A DNA stretch of 64,000 bases. It comes from Turnera subulata (taxonomy: Eukaryota > Streptophyta > Magnoliopsida > Malpighiales > Passifloraceae). Positions 12,255-23,942 of this stretch are shown here, piece by piece. The number at the start of each line of letters is the position of its first letter. Position 1 is the stretch's first letter. Below the pieces are notes generated by a model. The model ran no database searches, was not told the origin of the DNA, and saw nothing but the letters and a program-made list of their open reading frames with translations. The position numbers were made by a program, and so were the translations under genes. The stretch is taken from the NCBI GenBank assembly GCA_028386065.3, contig JAKUCV010001768.1, forward strand, positions 28,953 to 92,952. Reading direction: 5' to 3'.

Positions 12255-13136
12255 ATGGGTACATTTACAGGGCATATTGTACCTGGTTTGGCCTTAACCT
12301 TCCTTGGGTTATGGCACATAATCAACAATATCAGAAACTTCTGCCTTAAAGGCTCTGCAGATTTTGCTGCAAAGTTATGGTACCCATTTCCTGGCCCCTT
12401 TTCAAAATTGAAACATCTGGAGCTTATATTCATCTTATCTTTCTCTGCATTATCTATTCTCTCACAACTTTTGGACTTCCCCCTATTTCGTTTTGGTTTT
12501 CGGCTTGACAGTTTTGAGCATGCAACCATGTTCCTCCACCTTGCCATATTTGCAGGATTTACCCTTGCTTCTGAGATAACTCATACATCTAGTGTCCTTT
12601 CTGGGTTCACTAGAATGCTTGCGGCTTCTATTTTCGGCCAAGAGCTTTTCCTGATCCATTTCCACTCAACAGATCATGTTGGACTTGAAGGACACTACCA
12701 TTGGCTCTTGCAGGTTATTGTTTTTGTATCTCTTTCGGCAGCTATAACTGTGGCTTTGCTTCCAAACAGCTTTGTGGCAGCACTTGTTCTTTCAATGTCA
12801 GTTGTATCTCAAGGATGTTGGTTTTTGAACATGGGATTTATGCTATGGGTTCCTGACCTTATTCCTAAGGGATGCGTTATGCAAGTGGCCAAAGCTAGCA
12901 CTTCTGAGATGCCTGGAGCAGTCACTTGTGAATCTCCAGATGCAGATTTAAGGGCTAGGGCTCTGGCAAACTTGCAATTTAGTTGGATACTTGCAGGAAT
13001 CTCATTGTTGACAGGGTTTATCTTCATAAAACTTGCCAGGAGTAGGCCATGTTCCAGTAGGAACCAGTCCACTGAGTATGAGCAACTTCGCACTAGAGGC
13101 ACAGAAGTGCCCATAACCATTGTTGGCTTCAAGTGA
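12255..13136 (+). CDS. TMEM45 / DUF716 family multi-pass membrane protein
   Basis: This is an intronless 293-residue protein starting MGTFTGHIVPGLALTFLG. It carries the features of the plant TMEM45 (DUF716) family: an N-terminal GHIVPG...LWH segment, several hydrophobic helices, conserved His-rich stretches (EHATMF, SEITHTS, LIHFHSTDHVGLEGHYHW) and a hydrophilic C-terminal tail ending ITIVGFK. Molecular function is not established for the family; a role in plant defence has been proposed for some members. The ATG at 12255 was chosen because the family's conserved N-terminus starts there and the second copy keeps this ATG; the upstream open frame lacks family features. It converges on CYP82 copy A, whose stop is 0.38 kb downstream. 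A broken second copy lies at 54695-55518. Confidence 0.9.
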   Translation: MGTFTGHIVPGLALTFLGLWHIINNIRNFCLKGSADFAAKLWYPFPGPFSKLKHLELIFILSFSALSILSQLLDFPLFRFGFRLDSFEHATMFLHLAIFAGFTLASEITHTSSVLSGFTRMLAASIFGQELFLIHFHSTDHVGLEGHYHWLLQVIVFVSLSAAITVALLPNSFVAALVLSMSVVSQGCWFLNMGFMLWVPDLIPKGCVMQVAKASTSEMPGAVTCESPDADLRARALANLQFSWILAGISLLTGFIFIKLARSRPCSSRNQSTEYEQLRTRGTEVPITIVGFK

Positions 13137-13514
13137 GCCGATCCAGGAAGCCCAAAAATATGTTACAAGCAAGTTCATTCTACTTATTACTGTTTATAAA
13201 CCGTCATTTTATCCAGTGCATATTTGATGGCCAATTTGAATATGCTGTCCTCATTGCTTTCCCATTAGAATTGGAATTAAGTTGACAATACATATGTATA
13301 CACTCGAACAATAACCAAACAAGGCTCCAGAGAGAATCCGTCCTTCTGGTCACCTACATAGCTTGTGCTCTGCAATTCTAATCAGCAGCTAGCCCGAATA
13401 CAATACCTTGTAATTGGGATGCAATTCAACAAGTGTGGAGCATACTATTCGCAAGTCTTTATCTTTAAATTAATGTACATTGACTTCAGTAGGATCATCT
13501 TTGCATTACTACAA
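13137..13514. other. convergent 3' intergenic region
   Basis: This is the shared 3' side of the TMEM45-like gene and CYP82 copy A. Positions 13137-13378 match the region after the TMEM45 pseudogene (55519-55750). The last part before 13514 matches the 3' flanks of copies B and C but is missing from copy D. Confidence 0.55.
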
Positions 13515-15518
13515 TTAATCATAGACAGTGGAACATAACCTTGGCCTGAGGAGAACATCCAATGGTGTTGCTTTTGGCATGGTCAATCCTGGACTTTCAG
13601 CCATATCAACTGGAGCATCTGATACTGTCCTTAACTCGAAACCTTGAAGTAGCCGAGCCAACATCAAGTGCACAACCTGAAGTCCAAATGTCACACCAGG
13701 GCACATTCTTCTCCCTGACCCAAATGGTATATATTCGAAGTCCATACCCCTAACATCCACATTAATTTGCTCTGTCAGGAATCTTTCAGGGTAGAATTCT
13801 AAAGGGTTGGACCAGATTCTGGGATCTCTGTGCAACTTCCACATGTTAACAATAAGACGTGTGCCTGCCGGGACATGGAAGCCTGCAATTTCACAATCCT
13901 CCATTGCTTCTCTTGGTACTCCAAGTGGCCCTGCGGGGTATAGTCTCAGCGTTTCCTTGACAATGGCTTGCAAGTAGACCAGGTTCTTTATATCTGATTC
14001 GTCCACTAGCCGGTGCTTTCCTACACAGTCATCAAGTTCGTCTTGCGCTTTTTTAAGCAGATTGGGGTGGTTCAATAGCAAAGATAATGCCCATGTAATA
14101 GTGATGACAACGGTGTCACTGCCACCTAATAGCAGGGTCTGGAATGGAATTATCAGAAATCATGTAATTATAAGAAGTCTTAGGTAAAAAGATAACCACC
14201 ACAATTTAAAGACAATGATCATGCTTGTAGTATAGTAAGTAGGCTTCTCATGCTCAGAATCTCCGACTTCTTTGCTCTAATATAGACACACGTCGACAGT
14301 TTTTTTGAAGTATGGATTTGCGTCTGCTATATATAATCAAAGATAAAGGCCACCATTTGCATCTCCGTTGTATTAGAAAAAAATTGTTACACAAATTAAA
14401 GCCTAAAGGTTCTCTCTTCCAGAAACCAAGAAACTGACTTTTGCAATCAAGGTTAGGGAGCTCAAACAAGCCGGGGTTCATACAATTTCATTTTAAGAAA
14501 ACAATTAGCTAGTACTTGCCAAGCAGTTTATTTTAAGAAAATAATAAGTACTTACCAAGCAATTGGCCTTAATTGTAGTATCAGTGTCACCCGCTGACGA
14601 AATCTGGCCTCCATCCATCATGGATAACATAACATGGACGAAATCTTGCTCTTCCTCGTTGATGCTTCCATTGAGCCTCTTTTGTCTGTCCTCATTCACC
14701 CAGCTTCCGAGCACACTATCAATCTCCATTGCTGTCCTCTTCATCTTCCCAACAGTTCCCATCACCGAATCCAACCATCCAAGGAAAGGAACAGCATCCG
14801 AAACCAGGAATAATCCCACTAGATAAAAGAAATCAGAAAAAGCTTTCTGGCATCTCCTTGACTCCTCTTTATTGCCTTCTACACTATCACCAAAATATCG
14901 CTTCCCAGCAATCATTCTAACTATTATGTTCATCGCCAAGTCCCCTATGCTCTCCTTCATTTCCACCACAACAGACCCTCCATTCTTCACCGCTTTCTTG
15001 TACAGCTCTTTCCCAAAACTAGTGACTTCTGAATCCCTAACATGCTTCATCAACTGTAACCTTCGGTTGGACAGAAGTTCAGCCATCGCTAGCTTTCTCA
15101 TATCACGCCAGTATTTCCCATAAGGAGCAAACCCGAACATGGCGTGATCATACCCCATGATTTTCAATGCCAAGGAGGGTGGTCGTTGAAGAAACACCCT
15201 GTCATTAGTGCTAAAACATTCTTTCACCGCTTCCCAATCGCTAACCACAAGTGCACGGTGTATTCCAAGGCGTAGAGATAAGATTGGGCCGTACTTGTTA
15301 GCCATCTCCCCGAGTGTTCTATACACGAGCCTGTTTCCACCAGCAAGTACATGAAGGTGACCAATAACAGGCCATGATCCTGCTGGCTCTGGCGGTGCCT
15401 TCCTATTTTTTTTGATCCCTCTAGCATATTTTGTGGCGAGGATGAAGAAGATTATTGTGCCAAGAAAAAGGAAAGCAGATAAGTAGACTTCCTGCAAATG
15501 AAGATGGAACTTCATCAT
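13515..15518 (-). CDS. CYP82-family cytochrome P450, copy A
   Basis: The gene has two exons, 15518-14556 and 14138-13515, joined in phase 0 by a GT/AG intron of 417 bp, giving about 528 residues, the usual size. In order it shows an N-terminal membrane anchor (VYLSAFLFLGTIIFFILA), the PPEPAGSWPVIGHLHVLAGG hinge, an I-helix GGSDTV at the exon 2 start, the ExxR motif KETLR (Glu about 383), a PERF motif as YPERF, and the heme loop FGSGRRMCPG (Cys about 467). Class II plant P450s of this kind sit on the ER and take electrons from P450 reductase. CYP82 members hydroxylate or demethylate alkaloids, flavonoids, coumarins and terpenoids; the substrate here cannot be read from sequence. The start is the ATG-ATG pair aligned with the other copies. 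Residue after the I-helix Thr is Val rather than Thr/Ser. A solo LTR begins 382 bp upstream of the start. Confidence 0.9.
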
Positions 15519-15899
15519 GCCCTGTGTCCTAAGCAATGATATTTTATTTTCTGCGGGTTTCACCTGTATTATATTAGTCTCTCTCTCTCTCTTTTTTTTT
15601 TAATCCATACATACTAGTGTACTATAAAGTCCCTTCTTTATTTTCGTCGCAATGTATGACTTTCTCTTCCTTTTTCTTTTTCGTGAAAGCAATGTATATC
15701 TTTATTCATAATTACTACAAACCTTATTTTCTCGCCCTAGCCTCCGGCGGGGGAGGGCTTAGTTATCTCTACAATAAATTTTGAGAAAATGTAGCACCTA
15801 TAACGTTTTTTTTTAAAAAAAATATTCGAATGATAAGCTTCACTATTGCTTCAACCGGTACAGAGGGAGTGGACGATTTCCCCAATACATCTGAGACTC
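15519..15899 (-). promoter_or_regulatory. proximal promoter of CYP82 copy A, truncated by LTR
   Basis: About 380 bp remain between the start and the inserted LTR. The part from 15640 outward matches the promoters of copies B, C and D (for example GTGAAAGCAATGTATATCTT and CTTATTTTCTCGCC). The 5'UTR-side block TGACTTATGTAGTACATAG found in B, C and D is replaced here by a CT-rich microsatellite (15581-15601). Confidence 0.5.
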
Positions 15900-18800
15900 T
15901 GTAACGACCCGGGTAAATTTTCCGTGAATTTTACCAAGTTGATTTAATTTTTACTATGGTAAATAAATTTTATCTCGGTTAATCGAAAATTTTACCAACC
16001 CAAGTTAATTTCCGATATAAATTTCTTATCATTTTTACTACTCCATAGATGATTAATATTATTTCTACCATTATTATTCTCCAAACCAACAGTAATGATA
16101 ATACCTTCATTATTATCTTGGACGGAATACTTGTGTTGCAAAAATAATATTTACTAATTATAATTTTAAACGCCGTAATTCGAGGATTCTATCAGACTGA
16201 GTTTTTCCGAGAGTTTTTTTCTTCGGGAATAACCGAGCTTCGCATCAATCGCCGAGGATATGCGACGATTGGAGTGCCCTTCGTTTAATCGAGCTTCGGA
16301 ATTTAATTCCAAGAGTTATCTCGGGTTATCGGGAATTGTATACGGCTTACCGAACCTCGGTTTACAATTCCAAGACTTCCACGACGCTCAGAAGAATTAA
16401 TTGGATTTTTCGAGCCTAAGTTGTATTTTCGGAACCGGGACGAATTTCGGAAAGACGAAAATGCCCCTATGTCGGCAAAAGAATGCAAGTCGGACAAAGG
16501 GTATTTTGGTCCATTCTCGGCTCAATAATTCTGCCGACACTCGAACCGTGATTTTTCTCTCTCCCGGCCACCTCTTCCTTTGTCTTTTTCCTCTTTTTCT
16601 CCTTTTCCCCATTTTCTTTTTCTTCTTTTCCCATTTTCTTTTCTTTTTCTTCTTTTCCCATTTCTTTTTCTTTTCTTCTTTTTTTTCCATTTATTTCCTC
16701 TTCCCGATTTTCTTTTCTTTTTCTCCTTCTTCTTCTTCCTTACTTTCTTTTTTTTTTCTCTTCTCCTTCACTCTTTTTCCTTCCCGATTTTCTTCTTCCT
16801 TTCCGGTTACTCCTCCCTTCCTCCTCCTTCCCAATCACTCAACCTCCCAGATGTTTTCTCTTCCTTGTCTTCTTCCTCTCCCTCTCCTCTAAATTCCCTT
16901 CCCCCTCGATGCCGACACCACCATCTTCCACTGCCTCTCCTCCATTTTTCTCTTCCTCCTCTGCGTTTCACCGCCACCCTCATCCTCCCCTCTCGCCGCT
17001 TTGACGCCCCTGTCACCTAAACGCCACCGCTTCTCTCCTCTCTGTCTCTGCCTGCAAACCGTTGCCGCCCAGTCGTGCCACCGTCGGAGCCTACCAAACG
17101 AAGGAGCGACATCGCGCCTCTGGTCACCGCCCTTGCTCTGCCGCGCGTCGCCGAGGCTGTCTCTCCTTTGTCGCCACCGCCGTAGCCAGATCCCTTCCTG
17201 CAACTGCCCGCGGCCGCCGCCACAGACGAGTCGAGCTCGCCACCACCGAGGCAAAGAACGCGCCGCCCGATCTTCCTCCTCTCTCCACAAACTCGCGCCG
17301 CCGACGGGGTAAGTTACTACTGCCCAATTCGTCCTCTTCTTCCCTGTTACTACTTGGGGTCTGTGGCTGATCGGGTTGATTTGTTTGTGGGTTTGTGAAT
17401 GGAATTTGTGGATTGTAATGGATGATGCCGAAGGTGGGTGATGATGCCGTTGTTGTTGTTGTTCCTGTGGGCGTGGGCTGGTGTGTTTTGGATGGTGGAT
17501 GTTGTGGTCTGGTGGTATTCCGGTCACCAGAATGTTGCTGTGGGAATGGTGATGATGTTGGTGCTCGGGTTGTTGCTGTGGTGGTATGGAGTGGTTGTTC
17601 TGTTCACCGATGAACAGTAACCAAAGACTGCTGTGAACAGTGCTTGCCGGAATCCGGCAGACTTCCGGTGCCTCGGGTTTACTCCGGCGAAGTCTCGGGT
17701 ATTTTCCAATGAACCCGGACTTGGACTTTGGGTAATTATCGGACCCTTTGGACTTTTCATGAACATTAACGGACTCGGACTTTTATAACGACGTTAATAA
17801 ACGAACATTTAATTTATTTAAGCTAATATTAATTTTATGGATTGTGATTTAATTTCATTTATGCCTTTTATTTATGCTTTTAATTTGTTTTTCTGATTGG
17901 GCTAAAGAGAAGGCCCATGGTATTATTTATTTTTCGGATTATCGAATTTACGCTTTACTCGGGCTAATAACGATAAAAGGCCTAGACATATATAAATATT
18001 CTATTTTACTCTTAATAACTAGAATGGTATTGGCTATATATATAGTTATACTTTTATAACGTTATTTATATTTCCTTTGGGTAAAAATAATATTGGACCT
18101 ATACCTTATCTTAATTATTGATCTATTACAAGTATATGAATATATCGTATAATATATTGCAGCTATTCTCACCGGCTTAGATATTGCTAGACTATATCCT
18201 TACTTAACAATTATAGTTTTATGTAAACATGTACTTATGATTATATATGTAGATATTTAATTATAAATAGTACAACTACAAATTCGCACAAATATTTTAC
18301 GCTATACGTTGGCTACGTTAATTTCGTACCGTTGGAGATAATTTCCATTAAACGAGTTATTATAGGATATACTATTTAAATAATATTTTGACGTATTTAT
18401 CGTTTCCATTATTATATAATTATTGTATATAAAACATATAAGTGTTTAGTATTTAACCGGGAATAATATTATTTACGTCATATGGACTATGAGTATTTAA
18501 CGGGTCGTGACTTGATTTATTTACAAATATATTTTCTTAAATATGCATTACATACAAATGTACGTATATATATGCTTTCTTGTCATAAGCAGCCTAAGGG
18601 CCGAGATGTCGACTTGGCCGCTCGGTTTTGGTTTTGACTTATGTTGGATATGATTGGTATATCAGATGGAAAATAGATTATTAGTAACCTCCACAGAAAT
18701 GAATAAGATAACTATAGAAATAATAAAATGAACTGATAAGCCGCTTAATAACTCTTAACCGGCATCATGCATAACCATCTTGTTTGTGCATTATAAGTGA

Positions 18801-20859
18801 TTACTATTGTTATATTATAGGAATATCAAGGCTTAACCGGATACCAGCTTCCGAGGAGTATCAGGTGAGGTTGTATATACGTCATTCCACCCGTGATAGC
18901 CGGGATGGTTGGTCTTGGAACTACATAGGTTCCATTGCATCTTATGGTTATTGTTGTTGATAACTTTGTGATATTTGCTAATATTTATTGTGAGGATGGA
19001 TAACCTTTGATATGTTGCACATGATGCTGTGTTTGTTTTTCTATGATTATTTTGCCTGATTGAACTGCTGAGCCAATTGAGTTTAATTGTGTTGCTCTTG
19101 CTGTTGTTGTTGAATTGTTGTTTGTGGATACTGTTATGATGATATGTGCCGCAATACTTTGTGTGCTTTATTAAACTGCTGAGATATTCACTGTTGGATA
19201 TTTGACTGCTGTGATTATTGCTGTAGAGATTGCTGAACTGTAATATTGATTCTGTGAATATTGTGTTGAGATTGTTGTTGGACTATTGACCATGGAAAAT
19301 TGATAATGGATATTGGAAGTGGAAATTGGATAATTGGAAATTGTGTTGACGACTTTAGTGTCACTTGGAAAGCAGTGGTATGACTCGATGGATAAAGACT
19401 GTTTTGTGGTGGCCATGACCTGGGTTACTTGTGGTAAGCATGTCTATGCTTGGGATGTCTATCCCGTTGATTTATTTGGTATGTCTATCCCGTTGATTTA
19501 TTTGGGATGTCTATCCCTGGGTTACTATTTTGGGATGTCGATCCCTGGGTTCTCTTGATTTTGGTCTGGCACCCGAAATATGTTGATATCCAGGTCTGAC
19601 CCCTAGCTTGTCCAGTGACAGGGCCCGGAAGATAAAATTGGTAATAATAAAAGATATTCTTTTGGCCTTGGCTCAGTCTTGTTTGAGATGTATTTTTGCT
19701 TGTTGGGCTGTGATGTGTTATGTTCATATGCATGTTGTCTCATGATCATACCTTGGGCGGTTGTCAGTATAGTCGGTTGACCGTGGTCGGCACAGGTTGC
19801 CGGTTCGCGGGTGTTGTTGTTGTCGTTGGTCGTGAGTAGTCTATTGTTGTTGGCATCGGTTGCCAGTTGTCCTTTGTTTATTGTCGGTTTCTTTTGATAA
19901 TTGTCGGATGAGTATCACTTGTCATTGTTGATAGGATAAGGAGATATGTTGGTTGTCGGGTTGTGGTCGACGGTTGGGCTATTGTCATTTCTAAGGGTAT
20001 GTCGATACCCAGAGATCGAGATTGGTGAGGATTGTTGTTGTTGTGATTATGAGTTGCTGTGATGGCTGCTATCGCTGTTGCTGTGTTGTGATTCTACCCG
20101 GGGACCGGTTTGAGATGTTGATTGGGTATGGTCCGTGCAGGTTGCCGGCTACCCGGTGAGCGAGGCTCACGTGATTTTGAGATTGTTTTGGTACCGGGTC
20201 AGATGATCGGCAAGTACAGTAACAGTGTGTTATCATGCGATGAGGAACCTTTGTTGAGTATAGTCTGTCAGGACTAGTGTGTGTGTTGTATAGTCTGTTG
20301 AGATTGGGTCGGTTACCCAACATATAGTTGAGTTGAGGTGTCCTGGTCGGGCACTAATGTAATGGTACAGTCAGATTAGGTTGTCAGTGCATTGCATAGT
20401 CGATGGGGTGGACATTTGCATAGTCCGCATTGTTCTTAATGACTGTATTTGTTCAGTGTTCTGTTCTCTACTCGTATGCCGTATTTGATGTGCTCTTGAC
20501 TGTTAAGTATATGCTATGTTATTCATCATGGGTTATGTGTCGGTGAGATTATGGAGAATCTCACCCCTCACCTGCCCCATCGACGGGCTTCGTTCTTCTT
20601 TGTGCAGGTATGCATCATGGCAGGCTGCGGCATCTCCTCTGACGGGATCTGGATCCATAGTTGCATCGAGTCGATTCATGTTGTTGCTGTAATTATTAAA
20701 ATTGCTTCCGCTGTGCTTTTGACACCTTGTACCCGTGGTCGGGTGACATGATATTATCTTTGGGCCGTTGGGCCGGATTTTCCTGTTGTATTTACTGTCT
20801 GTCGACACTGTTGTTTGGTAATTATTGTTTGTTGGGTAAATAGTGGTCGGGGTGTTTCA
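15900..20859 (+). mobile_element. solo LTR of a Ty3/gypsy element, about 4.96 kb
   Basis: The segment begins TGTAACGACCCGGG and ends GGGGTGTTTCA, so it has TG...CA ends. It is flanked by GACTC (15895-15899) and GACTG (20860-20864), a 5-bp target duplication with one mismatch. The P450 promoter sequence found intact upstream of copy D resumes directly after it (CCCCTAATATATA). I find no gag or pol coding, only a pyrimidine tract (16560-16890), a GC-rich stretch (16900-17310), an AT-rich middle (17760-18600) and a hairpin cluster near 19436-19545. Its 3' third matches, in opposite orientation, the LTR at 38701-41627, which has a retroelement polypurine tract next to it; that supports the LTR reading. 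A non-autonomous element with no LTRs is the alternative. Confidence 0.7.
19436..19545. repeat. cluster of five short hairpins in the solo LTR
   Basis: Five 14-16 bp units lie in 110 bp: AAGCATGTCTATGCTT at 19436, GGGATGTCTATCCC at 19452 and 19504, GGTATGTCTATCCC at 19478 and GGGATGTCGATCCC at 19532. After the first, the units are 26-28 bp apart. A further one, GGGTATGTCGATACCC, is at 19995. Four of the five have fully paired stems around a GTCT or GTCG loop. Confidence 0.85.
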
Positions 20860-20864
20860 GACTG

Positions 20865-21309
20865 CCCCTAATATATAACGTGTATGTTCTTAAAATTTTT
20901 GGACCAATGTAGCATCTAGATATCTACATGATACATCCATCCTTCTAGAAAATTTGACTTAAAATGGCATGACTCTGCCGACATCTGTGTATGCATTTAA
21001 TGTGCATAGAAAAATGCATATAATATAAGCCTGATTTTATTCTCATTTGTCCTCTATGCAAAGTGATTATGTATATGTATTTTGTTAATTTTCCTATTTA
21101 TATTCCTATATATATATATAAATAAATATTGGTCATGTAATTCCTTAATATATTATAAATTAGTATACTTTCCAGTGTATCACACGAGTTTGGCTAGTGT
21201 TTATGTTCGGTCTTCTAAAAATTTAGCATACGTCTGCATCAACAATAATCAACTATAATCATTATGAAAGTGTACAAATTTAGCAACACCGTTGGGCGGA
21301 ATTAGCAAC
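20865..21309. other. old distal promoter sequence of CYP82 copy A
   Basis: The first about 70 bp match the region upstream of copy D (57890-57955). The rest is AT-rich with no recognised feature. Confidence 0.45.
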
Positions 21310-21850
21310 TGAGCTTTGTGCCATTGGAGGGTTGATACACTTGTTTCCTCCTCTTTGTGGGCATTGAGGTCTTGTATGTCCAACTTCTCTGCACCCATAA
21401 TAAGTTACTCTAGTTATAAATTTATTTGGACCTCCAATGTGTCTCCCCCAATTATTACTAGTTACTTCCCATTGAAAAGTCTGGAATTCCCCATGATGGG
21501 AAGATTAACTCTGTGTTGGTTTGACGCCAGAATGCTCTCTTCGGTGATCTATCATGCCCCATAGATTGACTCTGCGACGGTTTTGATATTGTTTCTTTTT
21601 TTTTTTTCAGAACTTTTTCTGTCTTTAATGCGGAAGCTTTTAATGCCGCGAAGTTGGTGAAATTTTGAGAGCTACCTTGAGTTTATTATCCATCCTCAAC
21701 CCTTTCTCGAACAAATTGCACTTTTCCTCTTCATTGGGAATCAGCTCGAGGGCAAATCGAGACAATCGGTTGAATCTTTTCTCATACTGATCAGCCTTTC
21801 TTTTGCCAGATTGTTGTTCCAGATCATAAATTTAACTTTCTTTTGTCCTC
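21310..21850 (-). pseudogene. decayed Ty3/gypsy gag fragment
   Basis: On the minus strand, 21789-21640 reads as a capsid-like piece (YEKRFNRLSRFALELIPNEE, then KCNLFEKGLRM) of the retrotransposon Gag type. Further along the same strand, near 21400, a degenerate zinc knuckle follows (GCREVGHTRPQCP, first Cys replaced by Tyr). Stops and frame changes separate the two. No LTRs were located, so this is an old remnant. Confidence 0.55.
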
Positions 21851-22027
21851 TTTAGAGTGTATTCATATATATATATATTATTTTGTTAAATATCACCATG
21901 AATTCTTCCCATGACATTGGCAATGGATAGCGCCGTGAGTTGGGCTGGTTTCCCACCATTCCAAAGTAGATTTTGGAAATTACTATAAAAAAAAGAGTAG
22001 ATTTTGGAAATAGCGACACCGTATATG

Positions 22028-22751
22028 GGAAAATTCTATGGTACTCTACTTGGTACAACAACATTCCATTTTTATTTAGCCATGTCATTTAAAACTAGTC
22101 ACATTTAAGTTTATATTGATACAATTTATCTACACAAAAAAGGGATCTTGATTTCGATACGGCATCATAGATTTACTCCATCAGATCTATTGATTTAAAT
22201 CATACAACAACAAATTTAGCTCAAATCTTCTTCTTTCTTCTTCTACAACAGACAAGATTTAATTGATTTAGTTCTCCAAAATCATAGAAAACTTATTTAT
22301 TTGGTTTGGATGAGATTGGTGGAAATCTTGCCTTGTTAAAACAAAAAATCACAATAATAACAAAACAACAATGGATTTGGTTCTTTACCTCGTTGACATC
22401 AAATCTATTTATTTGGTGCTGGAGAGCGTTTAGTTGCAGGTTTACGATCCTAATTCTAGAAAATTAAAAGAAAAGTCATTGAGTAAAGAGTTTCGGTTAA
22501 GTTAGACTATTTAGACTATATTGATTTGTTAAAAAAAAGTACCACAGTTTGCTCAAGACACCGCTATCGGCCGCGATAGCCATTACTCAGCCTGTTGTTG
22601 GAGAAGAAATAGTGAACATATAAAAAGATTTTTAATTAATGCAATAAAATAAATGACATAAATACTTTAAATGACATGGCTAAACAAAAATGGTATGTTG
22701 CTGTACCATGTAGGATTTGACTTGATACAGTGTGAGTACCATAGAATTTCT
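22028..22751. mobile_element. Mutator-like MITE, 724 bp
   Basis: The ends are inverted repeats: the left begins GGAAAATTCTATGGTACTC and the right ends GAGTACCATAGAATTTCT. The inner part (GCCATGTCATTTAAA) continues the inverted match, so the inverted repeats reach roughly 70 bp. The flanks ACCGTATATG (22018-22027) and ACTGTATATG (22752-22761) form a 9-10 bp target duplication with one mismatch. There is no coding capacity. Confidence 0.7.
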
Positions 22752-22761
22752 ACTGTATATG

Positions 22762-23335
22762 TGGCTGTGTTGAGTGTCACACTCTAATTTTTTAAGAACC
22801 CGTTGAGTGCGGCGAAGCTAATTTTCTATTTCTTCTGGATCAATGGCTGCTTCAAACTTCTCAACACATAATTAAACGCTGCAATCTATCATAGTTTGTA
22901 TCCACCATATCGGAATGTGGTTGAGAAAGGGTGTGACTGTTTTGGCAACTCCTGTGGTTTGACTTGGAAGGAATCGGCTAACATGTTGCAAGTTGACACT
23001 TGGTTATAACCCAGGCATTCTTTAGGATAGGCAACACCACCAGCCGTCTCTGGACCAGTCAGTTGTGCCATTAACACATCTTCTCCTAGGTCACAACCAT
23101 TTTGGCCATTAGTTGAGCCAGCAGGTCTCTCTCCTAGTTCCATGGTAATTTTCAATGCAATTAAAAAAAAAAATGAAGATAAAGACCATGTAAAACGGAC
23201 TTCAAACAAGACAAACAAGTTTACACATCAAAAATCACCCAAAGGACCTGCTGCCAAAATGTAGAGACCACAAATGTTTACCTGCGATTACCTTAAATTT
23301 ATAAAATCAGTAGAATCCGCAGCATTAACACATAT
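22762..23335. other. intergenic, no recognised gene
   Basis: A minus-strand open frame starting at the ATG at 23141 (MELGERPAGSTNGQNG, ending at 22889) is the longest coding-like stretch, but it shows no family motif. It may be part of the same decayed gypsy element as 21310-21850. Confidence 0.3.
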
Positions 23336-23343
23336 ATTTTAGA

Positions 23344-23915
23344 CAGAGCCGTCTCGGATAAATTTAGGGCCCGGAGCGAAAATAAAAAGAGGGGCTCCTT
23401 ACAATAAGATAAAGATATATTTCATAGAAGATCATAGCCCAAAATAATTTGAGCGCAGATCTTTGTGTTCCAAATGAAGATTGATTTCTTAGAAATACCT
23501 AACAGATTTCTTTTAATTTGAGAATTTTAATAAATGAGAGTAGAATGATAAAAGAGAAAAGGATTGACATGGTTAAGTGTTGAATTTAGAGAGAATATAT
23601 ACTGATTATAAAAAATATGACTGTTATAGAATTGAGAATTCTAAGAGTTAGCCATGAAAATAGAGAGATTATTAGAGAAAGAAGTATAAGAGGTGAGAGA
23701 ATAAAATTTATTAAAGGTGAGTAAAAAAATTTGGGAAAAATGAAAAAGGAGGAAGGAAGTAGATTTTATTTGCAGGGAGTAAATGTAGCCATGCGCAGGA
23801 AATGTAAAAAGGAACTAGAGTTTTTTTTTGAAAATTGAAAGCATGTGACGTGGGTCCAACCAAAAGGGGGGCCCTGAGCTTGGGCTCCTCTAACTCTCCT
23901 CAAGAGCCGGTTCTG
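23344..23915. mobile_element. hAT-like non-autonomous element, 572 bp
   Basis: The termini CAGAGCCGTCTC and GAGCCGGTTCTG form imperfect inverted repeats. The flanking 8-mers ATTTTAGA (23336-23343) and ATTTTAGG (23916-23923) are an 8-bp target duplication with one mismatch, as in hAT transposons. No transposase coding is present. Confidence 0.65.
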
Positions 23916-23942
23916 ATTTTAGGAAATATACAACTTCATGAG

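Noticed and set aside
16401..17020. Long open frames on both strands around 16.4-17.5 kb
   Set aside because: They arise from a pyrimidine tract and a GC-rich stretch inside the solo LTR; the peptides are low-complexity and match no family.
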